From Panacagrimonas sp963975245 (GTDB lineage Bacteria; Pseudomonadota; Gammaproteobacteria; Nevskiales; Nevskiaceae): 64,000 bases of DNA. Each line of letters opens with the position of its first letter. Position 1 is the stretch's first letter. Position numbers and translations under genes: made by a program. Of this stretch, positions 10,320 through 18,158 are shown piece after piece. The notes beneath the pieces were generated by a model. It worked only from the letters and a program-made list of their open reading frames with translations. It was not told the origin of the DNA and did no database searches. The stretch lies in contig CAXBFJ010000002.1 in assembly GCA_963975245.1 (NCBI GenBank), positions 186,001 through 250,000 on the forward strand. The letters run 5' to 3'.

Positions 10320-10639
10320 CAGACCGGGTCCATGAGCAGGCGCTTCACGATTTTTCCGCCCACCACGTGCTGGTCGATGATCTCGTCAATGTCCTCGACG
10401 CTCGCATATCGGTACCAGACACCCTGAGGGTAGATCGCCAGGCAAGGGCCTTCCTCGCAACGTTCCATGCAGCCTGCCTGGTTGACCCTGACCTTGCCGG
10501 GTTGATTGAGCCGCAGGGCCGCGATGCGTGCCTTGGCACGCTCGCGGGCCTTCGTAGCGCCCTTGTCATTGCAGCAGGTGCGGGCGCCAGGCGCCCGCTG
10601 GTTGTTGCAGAAAAAGAGGTGGTGCTCGTAGTAACTCAT
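10319..10639 (-). CDS. Thioredoxin-fold [2Fe-2S] ferredoxin
   Basis: 106 residues. Belongs to the small (2Fe-2S) ferredoxins with a thioredoxin-like fold, related to NuoE and the Azotobacter shethna protein. Cysteines at 11, 22/23, 57 and 61 give the usual ligand pattern (a C-x11 pair, then the AGCMERC segment), with another Cys at 66. It is probably a soluble electron carrier; the partner is unknown. Its stop codon overlaps the start of def by one base, and it lies 21 bases downstream of the DUF481 gene on the same strand, so the three may share a transcript. Confidence 0.9.
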   Translation of the reverse strand: MSYYEHHLFFCNNQRAPGARTCCNDKGATKARERAKARIAALRLNQPGKVRVNQAGCMERCEEGPCLAIYPQGVWYRYASVEDIDEIIDQHVVGGKIVKRLLMDPV

Positions 10640-10660
10640 CGGCCCGGTTGAGAACCTTGC

Positions 10661-11365
10661 TTACATTTCAAAGGCGTAAGACAGATTGAACGAAGTGACC
10701 GTGTCGGTCTTCTCGGTGTCCGGCGGAACGTCCGTGTTATTGCGCACGGTGAAGGCGACGGCAGCAAACAGATTGCCGATGATGGAAAGCTTCAATTCGC
10801 TCACGGCCTCCGTGAAGGTATTGCTCGAGCCATATTCCACCTTGACCGATTGCGCGAACTGGCTGGTATCGGAAATGACCCAGCGGTACTTGCCACCGAA
10901 TCGGCCGATGGCCTCGCTTTCCTTGTCGCCCGTGCCCTGTTCTTCAGATTGCCGCGCACCAGCGCCGATCTCTGCATCCAGAAAATGCACAGGTCCGATC
11001 AGGACGTGGCGGCCATAACCGACCGTTTCAGCGGTGCGCTCGCGGGTCGGGCCAAACAGGTCCTTTTCCCAGTCGATGGCGCCAAAGGCGTAGTCACGCT
11101 CGGTGAAGTTGTAATCCAGCTGGTCGCCAACGGTGTACCGTTCGGCAGTGCGGCCGTCGGTGTCGCCATTGTTTAGGGCTGTCGCGGTGAAGCTGTTCTT
11201 CCAAGGGGCGGATGTCCAGTCCAGCAGGAATTTTCCGTTCAGCGACTCTGTTTCGGAATTGCCGCTGGTGGTCAGAAGGCCTGCGCCCGCCTCACCCTTC
11301 CAGGCGCCGGCATGAACCAGACCCGTTGAGAATACAAGCAGAACAGCAGATAACCTGAACAGCAT
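10661..11365 (-). CDS. DUF481 family outer-membrane beta-barrel-like protein
   Basis: 234 residues from the ATG at 11365, which has GGAG about 7 bases upstream and begins a clean signal peptide cleaved near VHAGAW. The frame stays open upstream to 11821, but that part overlaps the opposite-strand glcF-like gene and lacks a signal peptide, so it is rejected. The mature part is a series of amphipathic strands (LDYNFTERDYAFG, KYRWVISDTSQFAQ) ending in aromatic-containing YAFEM. This fits DUF481 (YdiY-like salt-induced outer membrane proteins). Role unknown. Confidence 0.88.
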   Translation of the reverse strand: MLFRLSAVLLVFSTGLVHAGAWKGEAGAGLLTTSGNSETESLNGKFLLDWTSAPWKNSFTATALNNGDTDGRTAERYTVGDQLDYNFTERDYAFGAIDWEKDLFGPTRERTAETVGYGRHVLIGPVHFLDAEIGAGARQSEEQGTGDKESEAIGRFGGKYRWVISDTSQFAQSVKVEYGSSNTFTEAVSELKLSIIGNLFAAVAFTVRNNTDVPPDTEKTDTVTSFNLSYAFEM

Positions 11366-11407
11366 CGACTTCTCCAATCCATTTGCGAATCCGCGATCAT
11401 ACCGGTC

Positions 11408-12670
11408 ATGACTTCTCCGCCAAAGGGCCTGATAGACCAGAACCTCATTGCTGACGCCGATCTTTGCGTCAAATGTGGCTTGTGCCTGGAGCATTGCCCG
11501 ACCTATCTGCAGACGCGTAACGAGGCCGACTCGCCCCGCGGGCGCATTGCGCTGGTGCAAGGCCTGGGGAGCGGGCTGATAACGACGACTGAAGCAACAG
11601 AGGCGCATCTGGATGGCTGCCTGAGTTGTCGCCGCTGTGAGGTGGTCTGCCCGGCGCGGGTTCCATATGCCCGGATTCTGGATGGTGGCCGTGCGCACCT
11701 GACCGTGCAGCGCCCGGAACGGGCACGGCTGACGCGTCTGCTCGAGCTTGTGCTGCTGCCGCGCGCAATGCGGTCCTTTCTGCGCGTCCTTCTGAACGTC
11801 TATCGCTGGTCCGGTCTTCAATTCTTGGTGCGGAGAACCGGGCTGCTGGGAACCTGTCGCATAGGGAGATTGGCATCATTGATCCCCGCACATGGCGAAA
11901 ATACGGCGCGCGTCCTGAAGCAAGTGCGGCATCGCAGGCGGCTGGAAATCGCAGCACCCGAGGCGCCGGAGCTTGCGCTTTTCGAAGGCTGTGTGACCCA
12001 GATTGTGGAGGCGCAAGTGCTGAAGGATGCGCGCTATCTGCTCCAGGCGGCGGGTTACCGATTGCGGGAGGTACCGGGGCAAGGCTGCTGCGGCGCGCTG
12101 CATCAGCATGGTGGGATGCCGGAGAAAGCGGCGCAGCTCGCGCGCATCAATTCGCTGGCGTTTGCTGGAGTGTCAGGGATTGCATCATGCACCACGGGTT
12201 GTGCAGCCACCTTGACGGATTATGCCGATCTGGATGGGGAGCGCGGCGCGGTCCTGGCGAGCAAAGTGAAGGATATTGCCAGCTGGTTATTGCCTCGTTC
12301 ACACCAGTTACGGTTTCGGCCGATGGCCCTGCGCGTTGCGCTGCATGTGCCGTGCTCTGCGCGCAACGTGCTGCGTTCCGATGGGGAGTTGCGTCAGTTG
12401 CTTGCGCAGATTCCCGAACTTGAAGTGATGGACCTGGACCCGGCACATAGTTGCTGCGGTGCAGCTGGCAGTCACTTCATCAGTCATCCGCAGGCGGCGG
12501 ATCAGTTACTTGCACCCAAGCTGGCAGCAGTTCGCGCGATGGCGCCCGACTTGATTCTCAGTGCGAACGTGGGGTGTTCGATGCACCTGGCGGGGGGGCT
12601 GGCGAGGTCGCGGCAGCCGGTGCCACCGGTGCTTCATCCCGTTCAGCTTCTGGTGGCGGCGCTTGCCTGA
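11408..12670 (+). CDS. glcF: GlcF-like iron-sulfur subunit (glycolate oxidase type)
   Basis: 420 residues. The N-terminus carries two [4Fe-4S] motifs, C20xxCxxCxxxCP and C71xxCxxCxxxCP. Two cysteine-rich CCG domains follow, with GCCGALHQH in the first and SCCGAAGSHF in the second. This is the layout of GlcF, the Fe-S subunit of glycolate oxidase, which works with flavin subunits GlcD and GlcE. Neither partner is in the window, so the protein could serve another FAD-dependent 2-hydroxyacid dehydrogenase encoded elsewhere. Its last 113 bases overlap the 3' end of lptE on the other strand. Confidence 0.87.
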   Translation: MTSPPKGLIDQNLIADADLCVKCGLCLEHCPTYLQTRNEADSPRGRIALVQGLGSGLITTTEATEAHLDGCLSCRRCEVVCPARVPYARILDGGRAHLTVQRPERARLTRLLELVLLPRAMRSFLRVLLNVYRWSGLQFLVRRTGLLGTCRIGRLASLIPAHGENTARVLKQVRHRRRLEIAAPEAPELALFEGCVTQIVEAQVLKDARYLLQAAGYRLREVPGQGCCGALHQHGGMPEKAAQLARINSLAFAGVSGIASCTTGCAATLTDYADLDGERGAVLASKVKDIASWLLPRSHQLRFRPMALRVALHVPCSARNVLRSDGELRQLLAQIPELEVMDLDPAHSCCGAAGSHFISHPQAADQLLAPKLAAVRAMAPDLILSANVGCSMHLAGGLARSRQPVPPVLHPVQLLVAALA

Positions 12671-13211
12671 GCAGGATCTCGATTCTCAGCAGCAACAGTT
12701 CCGCCATCTGATTCTCCAGATAATCGCGTAGGCGCTGCGCTTCCTGTTCCTTGGCCAGCAGTTGCCCCGGATTGAAGCTGTAGTCGCGGCGAACCTCGAT
12801 TTGGTCCAAGGGAATGTAGACGGTGTCGCCCATGTACATCTGGTATTCCATGCGCAGGATCAGGTCGTATTCCAGTGCCTTGCCGTCCGCACCGACGGTT
12901 CTGACCTCGCGGGTCTGACGCAAATTGCGCAGGCGGATCACCGCGACATCGGCGCCGGCCTTGTCCACCACTTCCGCGCCCCGCTGCGTCAGCAGCGCGC
13001 GCATGCGCGTCTCGACTTGCGGCTCAGAGACGCGATACGGCGCAATCAGATCGATGTGCACGCGCTCCAGCTGTTCCGGCAGCGTGCGCGCACCTGCGGC
13101 GTGAAAGCCGCAAGCGGCCAGAAGACTTGCCGTCAGTACCAGCAACAGGCACATGCCGTACCGCAGCCTGCGTGATGCAGTGGGCGTGTGCTGATTGAAG
13201 AGAGATTTCAA
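12558..13211 (-). CDS. lptE: LPS-assembly lipoprotein LptE
   Basis: 217 residues. LptE plugs the LptD barrel and helps insert lipopolysaccharide into the outer membrane. The lipobox LLAAC (Cys34) is followed by GFHAAG, matching the family GF(H/Q)LRG start of the mature protein, and the gene lies 18 bases downstream of leuS, the conserved position. The frame begins with TTG (13211); an ATG at 13154 would leave a signal without its basic RRLR segment, so an upstream start is preferred. The C-terminal tail is rich in Ala, Pro and Glu and is encoded over the end of glcF. Confidence 0.93.
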   Translation of the reverse strand: MKSLFNQHTPTASRRLRYGMCLLLVLTASLLAACGFHAAGARTLPEQLERVHIDLIAPYRVSEPQVETRMRALLTQRGAEVVDKAGADVAVIRLRNLRQTREVRTVGADGKALEYDLILRMEYQMYMGDTVYIPLDQIEVRRDYSFNPGQLLAKEQEAQRLRDYLENQMAELLLLRIEILLRQAPPPEAERDEAPVAPAAATSPAPPPGASNTPRSH

Positions 13212-13229
13212 GTGCGGGGATCCAGGTGA

Positions 13230-15845
13230 TCAGACGACCAGATTGACCAGCTTTCCAGGGACCACGATTTTCTTCTTGATGCTCTGGCCGGCAACAAACT
13301 TCTGAACGTTCTCGTCCGCCAGAACTTGCTCGAGGATCTCATCCTTGCTTGCGCTGCTGGCGACTTCGATGCGGCTGCGCAGTTTGCCATTGACCTGAAT
13401 CACCAGGGTCACCTGATCCTTGACGCGGGCACTCTCGTCGGCAACAGGAAAACGTGCATCCAGCGCACCGTTATTGCCAGATAGCGCTTCCCATAGCGCG
13501 TGGCCGGTATGGGGCACGATCGGATTGAGCATCAGCACCACGGCTTCCCAGATTTCCTGCAGCAAGGCCCGGCCTTGCGTGCTGTCATCTTCAAACTTGG
13601 CAACGGTGTTCATCAGTTCCATCACCGCGGCGATGGCCGTGTTGTACTGCTTGCGTCGGCCGTAGTCGTCCCCCACCTTGGCAATGGTGTCGTGCAGCGC
13701 AGCGCGCAGTGTCTTCTGCGCAGGGTTCAGACTGGCAAGCTCGAGCTTCTCCGCCGGGCCCCGTGATACATGTGCCTGAACACCGCGCCACAGGCGACGC
13801 AAAAAGCGCGCAGCACCCTCGACGCCGGAATCGTTCCATTCGAGCGAGGCATCCGGCGGTGCGGCAAACATCGCAAACAGGCGCACGGTGTCGGCGCCGT
13901 ACTGGTCAATCAGAACTTGCGGATCAATGCCGTTGTTCTTGGACTTGGACATCTTTTCGATGCCGCCGATCTGCACTTCTGACCCATCACTGGTCAGCTT
14001 GGCCGAGAGCGGATGACCCTTGGCATCAAACTCGATATCCACGTCGGCCGGATTGATCCAGGTTTTCTGGCCATTGGCGTCCTCAGTGAAATAGGTTTCC
14101 TTGATGACCATGCCCTGTGTCAGCAACTCGGTCGCTGGCTCGTCGCTGTGCACAAAGCCCTCATCACGCATCAGCTTGTGGAAGAAGCGGAAGTAGAGCA
14201 GATGCAGGATCGCATGCTCGATGCCGCCGATGTATTGATCCACGGGCAGCCAGTAATTGGCGCGCTCATCGACAAGCTGTTCGGCACCGGGCGAGGTGTA
14301 GCGCGCGTGGTACCAGCTGGATTCAAAGAAGGTGTCGAAGGTGTCGGTTTCGCGTTCGGCTTCGTCGCCACACTTGGGGCAGGTGGTCTTTCGCCACTCC
14401 GGGTCTGCCTTGATGGGTGACTTAACGCCAGTGAAATTCACATCTTCGGGCAACACCACCGGCAGTTGATCCTCCGGTACCGGTTGGGCATCGCAGCGCT
14501 TGCAGTAGATGACCGGAATCGGGCAGCCCCAGTAGCGCTGGCGGGAAACTCCCCAGTCGCGCAGGCGGAAATTGATGCGTCGCTGGCCGGTGCCCTGTTG
14601 CTCAAACCGTTCGACCAGCGCGTCAAAAGCTTGCTGGTAATTCAGGCCGTCGAGATCGCCGGAGTTGACCAGTTTCAGGGTGGGATTGAACTTGTCGGCG
14701 TACCAGTCTTTCCAGGTCGCGCTGTCATAGGTTTCGCCTTCGACGGCGATGACCTGCTTGATCGGCAACTGATACTTCAGTGCAAAGGCATGATCACGCT
14801 CATCGTGCCCTGGCACGGCCATGACCGCCCCGGTGCCGTATCCCATCAGCACAAAGTTGCCAGCCCATACCGGCACCTTCTCACCTGAAATCGGGTGCAC
14901 GGCGTGAATGCCCAGCGCCATGCCGCGCTTTTCCATGGTCTCCATCTCGGCCTCGGGGAGACTGTCGGTGGAGGCATCCTTCAGGAAGGCCGCAAGTTCG
15001 GGATTGTTCCCGGCTGCGGCCAGGGCCAGCGGATGCTCCAGAGCCACCGTCACGAACGTGACGCCCATGATGGTGTCTGGGCGCGTGGTGTAGACCGTCA
15101 GCGGATCTTTGTGGCCTTCGATCTCGAAACTGAACTCCAAGCCCTCGGAGCGGCCGATCCAGTTGCGCTGCATGGTCTTGACCGAATCCGGCCAGCCCTT
15201 GAGGGTGTCCAGCCCGTCCAGCAGTTCCTGTGCATAGGCGGTAATTTTCAGAAACCACTGCGGGATGGAGCGCCGCTCCACCAGTGCACCGCTGCGCCAG
15301 CCGCGCCCGTCCACAACCTGTTCGTTGGCCAGTACTGTTTGATCAATCGGGTCCCAGTTGACCACCGATTCCTTGCGATAAACCAGCCCCTTTTTCATCA
15401 GGCGGGTGAACAGCAGTTGCTCCCAGCGGTAGTAGTCCGGGCTGCAGGTCTGCACCTCGCGCGTCCAGTCGTAACCAAAGCCCAGCGCGTTGAGCTGGGT
15501 CTTCATGTACTCGATATTCGAATAGGTCCACTTCGCGGGCGCGGTCTTGTTGGCGATCGCCGCGTTCTCGGCCGGCAGTCCGAAAGCGTCAAAGCCCATG
15601 GGTTGGAGCACGTTCTTGCCCAGCATGCGCTGATAGCGGCTCATCACATCGCCGATGGTGTAGTTGCGCACATGCCCCATATGCAGCTTGCCGCTGGGGT
15701 AGGGGAACATCGACAGGCAATAATATTTTTCGCGTGAAGGGTCTTCCACGACCTCGAAAGCGCGGGTTTCGGTCCAGAAGGATTGGGCGGCGCGCTCGAC
15801 GGCGTGCGGATCGTAGTTTGGGTTCACGGCGAAATGATGCGGCAA
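13230..15845 (-). CDS. leuS: Leucyl-tRNA synthetase
   Basis: 871 residues, normal for bacterial LeuRS. Class I signatures are HMGH (55-58, within PYPSGKLHMGH) and KMSKS (631-635). The inserted CP1 editing domain, the zinc-type CxxC pairs around the catalytic insert (CKRCD, CPKCGDE) and the C-terminal anticodon-binding domain are all present. Charges tRNA-Leu and edits misactivated amino acids. Likely co-transcribed with lptE; divergent from yaeQ, with 83 bases between starts. Confidence 0.98.
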   Translation of the reverse strand: MPHHFAVNPNYDPHAVERAAQSFWTETRAFEVVEDPSREKYYCLSMFPYPSGKLHMGHVRNYTIGDVMSRYQRMLGKNVLQPMGFDAFGLPAENAAIANKTAPAKWTYSNIEYMKTQLNALGFGYDWTREVQTCSPDYYRWEQLLFTRLMKKGLVYRKESVVNWDPIDQTVLANEQVVDGRGWRSGALVERRSIPQWFLKITAYAQELLDGLDTLKGWPDSVKTMQRNWIGRSEGLEFSFEIEGHKDPLTVYTTRPDTIMGVTFVTVALEHPLALAAAGNNPELAAFLKDASTDSLPEAEMETMEKRGMALGIHAVHPISGEKVPVWAGNFVLMGYGTGAVMAVPGHDERDHAFALKYQLPIKQVIAVEGETYDSATWKDWYADKFNPTLKLVNSGDLDGLNYQQAFDALVERFEQQGTGQRRINFRLRDWGVSRQRYWGCPIPVIYCKRCDAQPVPEDQLPVVLPEDVNFTGVKSPIKADPEWRKTTCPKCGDEAERETDTFDTFFESSWYHARYTSPGAEQLVDERANYWLPVDQYIGGIEHAILHLLYFRFFHKLMRDEGFVHSDEPATELLTQGMVIKETYFTEDANGQKTWINPADVDIEFDAKGHPLSAKLTSDGSEVQIGGIEKMSKSKNNGIDPQVLIDQYGADTVRLFAMFAAPPDASLEWNDSGVEGAARFLRRLWRGVQAHVSRGPAEKLELASLNPAQKTLRAALHDTIAKVGDDYGRRKQYNTAIAAVMELMNTVAKFEDDSTQGRALLQEIWEAVVLMLNPIVPHTGHALWEALSGNNGALDARFPVADESARVKDQVTLVIQVNGKLRSRIEVASSASKDEILEQVLADENVQKFVAGQSIKKKIVVPGKLVNLVV

Positions 15846-15928
15846 TGCAGGTCGGTAAAGGGGCGCAAGTTTAACCTGCGCCGCAACCAGGCCCGACCGA
15901 CTCGGCTTGGGAACTGCATACTGCGCCC

Positions 15929-16471
15929 ATGGCCCTGACCGCGACCCTGCACAATTTTGCTATCCAACTGGCCGACATGGACCGGAATGTCTATGCCGAC
16001 TTTGAACTCAGGATGGCGCAACAGCCTTCGGAAACCACGGAATTCATGCTGGTTCGTCTGCTCGCCTACTGCCTGGAGTACCGGGAGGGCATTGAGCTGA
16101 CCGAAGGCATCGCCGCCGGTGGCGACAAGCCGGCGGTATGGGTGCGCGACCTGACCGGGGCGATCCAGGTCTGGATTGAAGTGGGCGCTCCGGATGCCGA
16201 GCGTGTACACCGCGGCAGCAAGGCGGCGACCCGTACCGTGGTCTACGCCCATCGCGACCCGGCACTGTTGCTGGCCCAATATGCGGGGAAGAAAATCCAC
16301 AAAGCCGCCGAATTGCCGATTTTCGCTTTCGATCGGCATTTTCTGAGCGAAGCGGCGGCCGCGCTTCAGCGCCGCTCGAAGATTTCGGTCTCAGTGACCG
16401 AACGCGAGCTTTATCTGGATATCGATGGCAAAAGTTTGTCGACCGCGATCACCGAGCATTGGGCCGCCTGA
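15929..16471 (+). CDS. yaeQ: YaeQ family protein
   Basis: 180 residues, the normal YaeQ length. The fold is PD-(D/E)XK nuclease-like, and the family segments are visible: YADFELRMAQ, the LARLLAYCLEY-like RLLAYCLEYREGIELTEG, and WIEVGAPDAERVHRGSK. E. coli and Salmonella YaeQ have been linked to compensation for RfaH loss, but no biochemical activity is established. Divergent from leuS; 9 bases separate its stop from the convergent GST gene. Confidence 0.93.
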   Translation: MALTATLHNFAIQLADMDRNVYADFELRMAQQPSETTEFMLVRLLAYCLEYREGIELTEGIAAGGDKPAVWVRDLTGAIQVWIEVGAPDAERVHRGSKAATRTVVYAHRDPALLLAQYAGKKIHKAAELPIFAFDRHFLSEAAAALQRRSKISVSVTERELYLDIDGKSLSTAITEHWAA

Positions 16472-16480
16472 GAGGGCTCT

Positions 16481-17149
16481 CTACTTCAGCAGCTGGTAAG
16501 GGCCGCCTTTTTTTAGGGCGCGCTGGTAGGCCGGGCGTTCCTGCATTTTCTTGAGCATGGCCACGAGGCGAGGGCGGCGCTCATCGAGGCCGCCGCGCGC
16601 TGCAGCCGCTTCCAGCGGAAAACTCATCTGGATGTCGGCGCCCGTGATGTCATTGCCCGCAAACCATGGGCTTTTGGCCAGTTCGCTTTCAAGATAATCC
16701 AGATGCAGCGTGGTCTGCGGCCCCAGAAATGCCTTGTGAATCTGCCCCACGATGGCGCGAGCAATGGGGCGGATCAGCGCCGGTGCGCCCGGCGCGACCT
16801 TTGACAGGATCAGGGTCATGACCATCAGCGGCATGATCGAGCCTTCCGCGTAGTGCAGCCAGTAGCGGTAACGCAGGCGCTCCGGGCTACCCTCAGCTGG
16901 AATCAGCTTGCCGCCGCCGTAGTTCTCGATCAGATACTCGATGATCAGGCCCGATTCGGCCACCACGGTATCGCCGTCCGTAATCACCGGCGACTTGCCC
17001 AGTGGATGCACCGCCTTGAGTTCAGGCGGCGCAAGCATGGTCTGCTTGTTGCGCTCGTAGCGCTTCACCTCATACGGCACGCCCAGTTCTTCAAGCAGCC
17101 AGAGCACGCGCTGCGAGCGCGAGTTTTCGAGGTGATGGACGATGATCAC
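16481..17149 (-). CDS. Glutathione S-transferase family protein
   Basis: 222 residues. The N-terminal thioredoxin fold carries the GST segment HHLENSRSQRVLW (likely catalytic Ser or Asn at 9-12) and the glutathione-binding HPLGKSPVITDGD and VVAESGLIIEYL. An all-helical C-terminal domain follows. The frame opens with GTG (17149); no good ribosome site is evident. It lies 15 bases downstream of the MoxR-type ATPase on the same strand. Substrate unknown. Confidence 0.92.
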   Translation of the reverse strand: MIIVHHLENSRSQRVLWLLEELGVPYEVKRYERNKQTMLAPPELKAVHPLGKSPVITDGDTVVAESGLIIEYLIENYGGGKLIPAEGSPERLRYRYWLHYAEGSIMPLMVMTLILSKVAPGAPALIRPIARAIVGQIHKAFLGPQTTLHLDYLESELAKSPWFAGNDITGADIQMSFPLEAAAARGGLDERRPRLVAMLKKMQERPAYQRALKKGGPYQLLK

Positions 17150-17164
17150 GATGAATGGCGTGCC

Positions 17165-18007
17165 TTATTGATTGCGGCGTGCCATGAAAGCGATCCGCTC
17201 GAACAGGTGCACGTCCTGCTCATTCTTGAGCAGTGCGCCGTACAGCGGGGGCAGCGTCTTCTTGGAACTGGCTTCGCGCAGGACGGCCGGGTCGATGTCC
17301 TCAGCCAGCAGCAGCTTGAGCCAGTCCAGCAGCTCGGATGTAGAGGGCTTTTTCTTCAGGCCCGGAAGATCACGCAGGCCAAAGAACACTTCCATGGCTT
17401 CCTTGACCAGATTTTTCTTCAGGTCGGGGAAATGCACATCCACGATCTGCCCCATGGTGTCGCGATCGGGGAAGCGGATGTAGTGGAAAAAGCAGCGGCG
17501 CAGGAAAGCGTCCGGCAGTTCCTTTTCATTGTTGGAGGTAATGATGATGACAGGACGATTGGTCGCTACCACATTCTGTTGCGTTTCGTAGACGTAGAAC
17601 TCCATCTGATCGAGTTCGCGCAGCAGATCGTTCGGGAACTCAATATCAGCCTTGTCGATTTCGTCGATCAGCAGCAGCGGGCGCTTTTCGCATTGGAAAG
17701 ACTCCCACAGCTTGCCCTTCTTGATGTAGTTGGCAATGTCCTTGACCTTCTCGTCACCCAGCTGCGAGTCACGCAAACGGGACACGGCGTCGTACTCGTA
17801 CAGCCCCTGCTGTGCCTTGGTCGTGGATTTCACATGCCACTCGAAGTAGGGCATATCGAGTTGCTTGGCGACTTCCTGCGCCAGGCGGGTCTTGCCCGTG
17901 CCCGGTTCGCCCTTGACCAGCAGCGGTCGTTGCAGGGTGACAGCGGCATTGACCGCCATTTTCAGATCATCGGTTGCGACGTAATCGTCTGTTCCTTCAA
18001 AGCGCAC
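17165..18007 (-). CDS. MoxR-type AAA+ ATPase
   Basis: 280 residues. Walker A GEPGTGKT (33-40), Walker B LLLIDEID (111-118), sensor TSN (in ITSNNEKE) and an arginine-finger region LRRCFFHYIRFP. These identify the MoxR/dynein-related AAA branch, which remodels metalloenzymes and similar complexes, usually with a VWA-domain partner encoded next door. Here the next gene is a GST and no VWA protein occurs in the window. It starts at GTG with GGGA about 8 bases upstream. Confidence 0.92.
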   Translation of the reverse strand: MRFEGTDDYVATDDLKMAVNAAVTLQRPLLVKGEPGTGKTRLAQEVAKQLDMPYFEWHVKSTTKAQQGLYEYDAVSRLRDSQLGDEKVKDIANYIKKGKLWESFQCEKRPLLLIDEIDKADIEFPNDLLRELDQMEFYVYETQQNVVATNRPVIIITSNNEKELPDAFLRRCFFHYIRFPDRDTMGQIVDVHFPDLKKNLVKEAMEVFFGLRDLPGLKKKPSTSELLDWLKLLLAEDIDPAVLREASSKKTLPPLYGALLKNEQDVHLFERIAFMARRNQ

Positions 18008-18158
18008 GTTAAGTTCCCGGCAGCAAAAGTAGTCGGTCAGTTTAATCCATGCGCCCGCCTCAGTCGGAGACTGGGCCGTATCTGCTGCCCGGCCGCAAAA
18101 TTTTCAGTGAACGCGTCGATGGCAGAATGCTGGCGCATTCCTTCTCGAGAAGCGCCAG

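Noticed and set aside
11366..11821. N-terminal extension of the DUF481 reading frame
   Set aside because: It overlaps the opposite-strand glcF-like gene, has low-complexity basic sequence and no signal peptide; the ATG at 11365 has a proper ribosome site and signal peptide.
14895..15737. 280-codon plus-strand open frame inside leuS
   Set aside because: It lies antisense to leuS, which is complete with both class I signatures.
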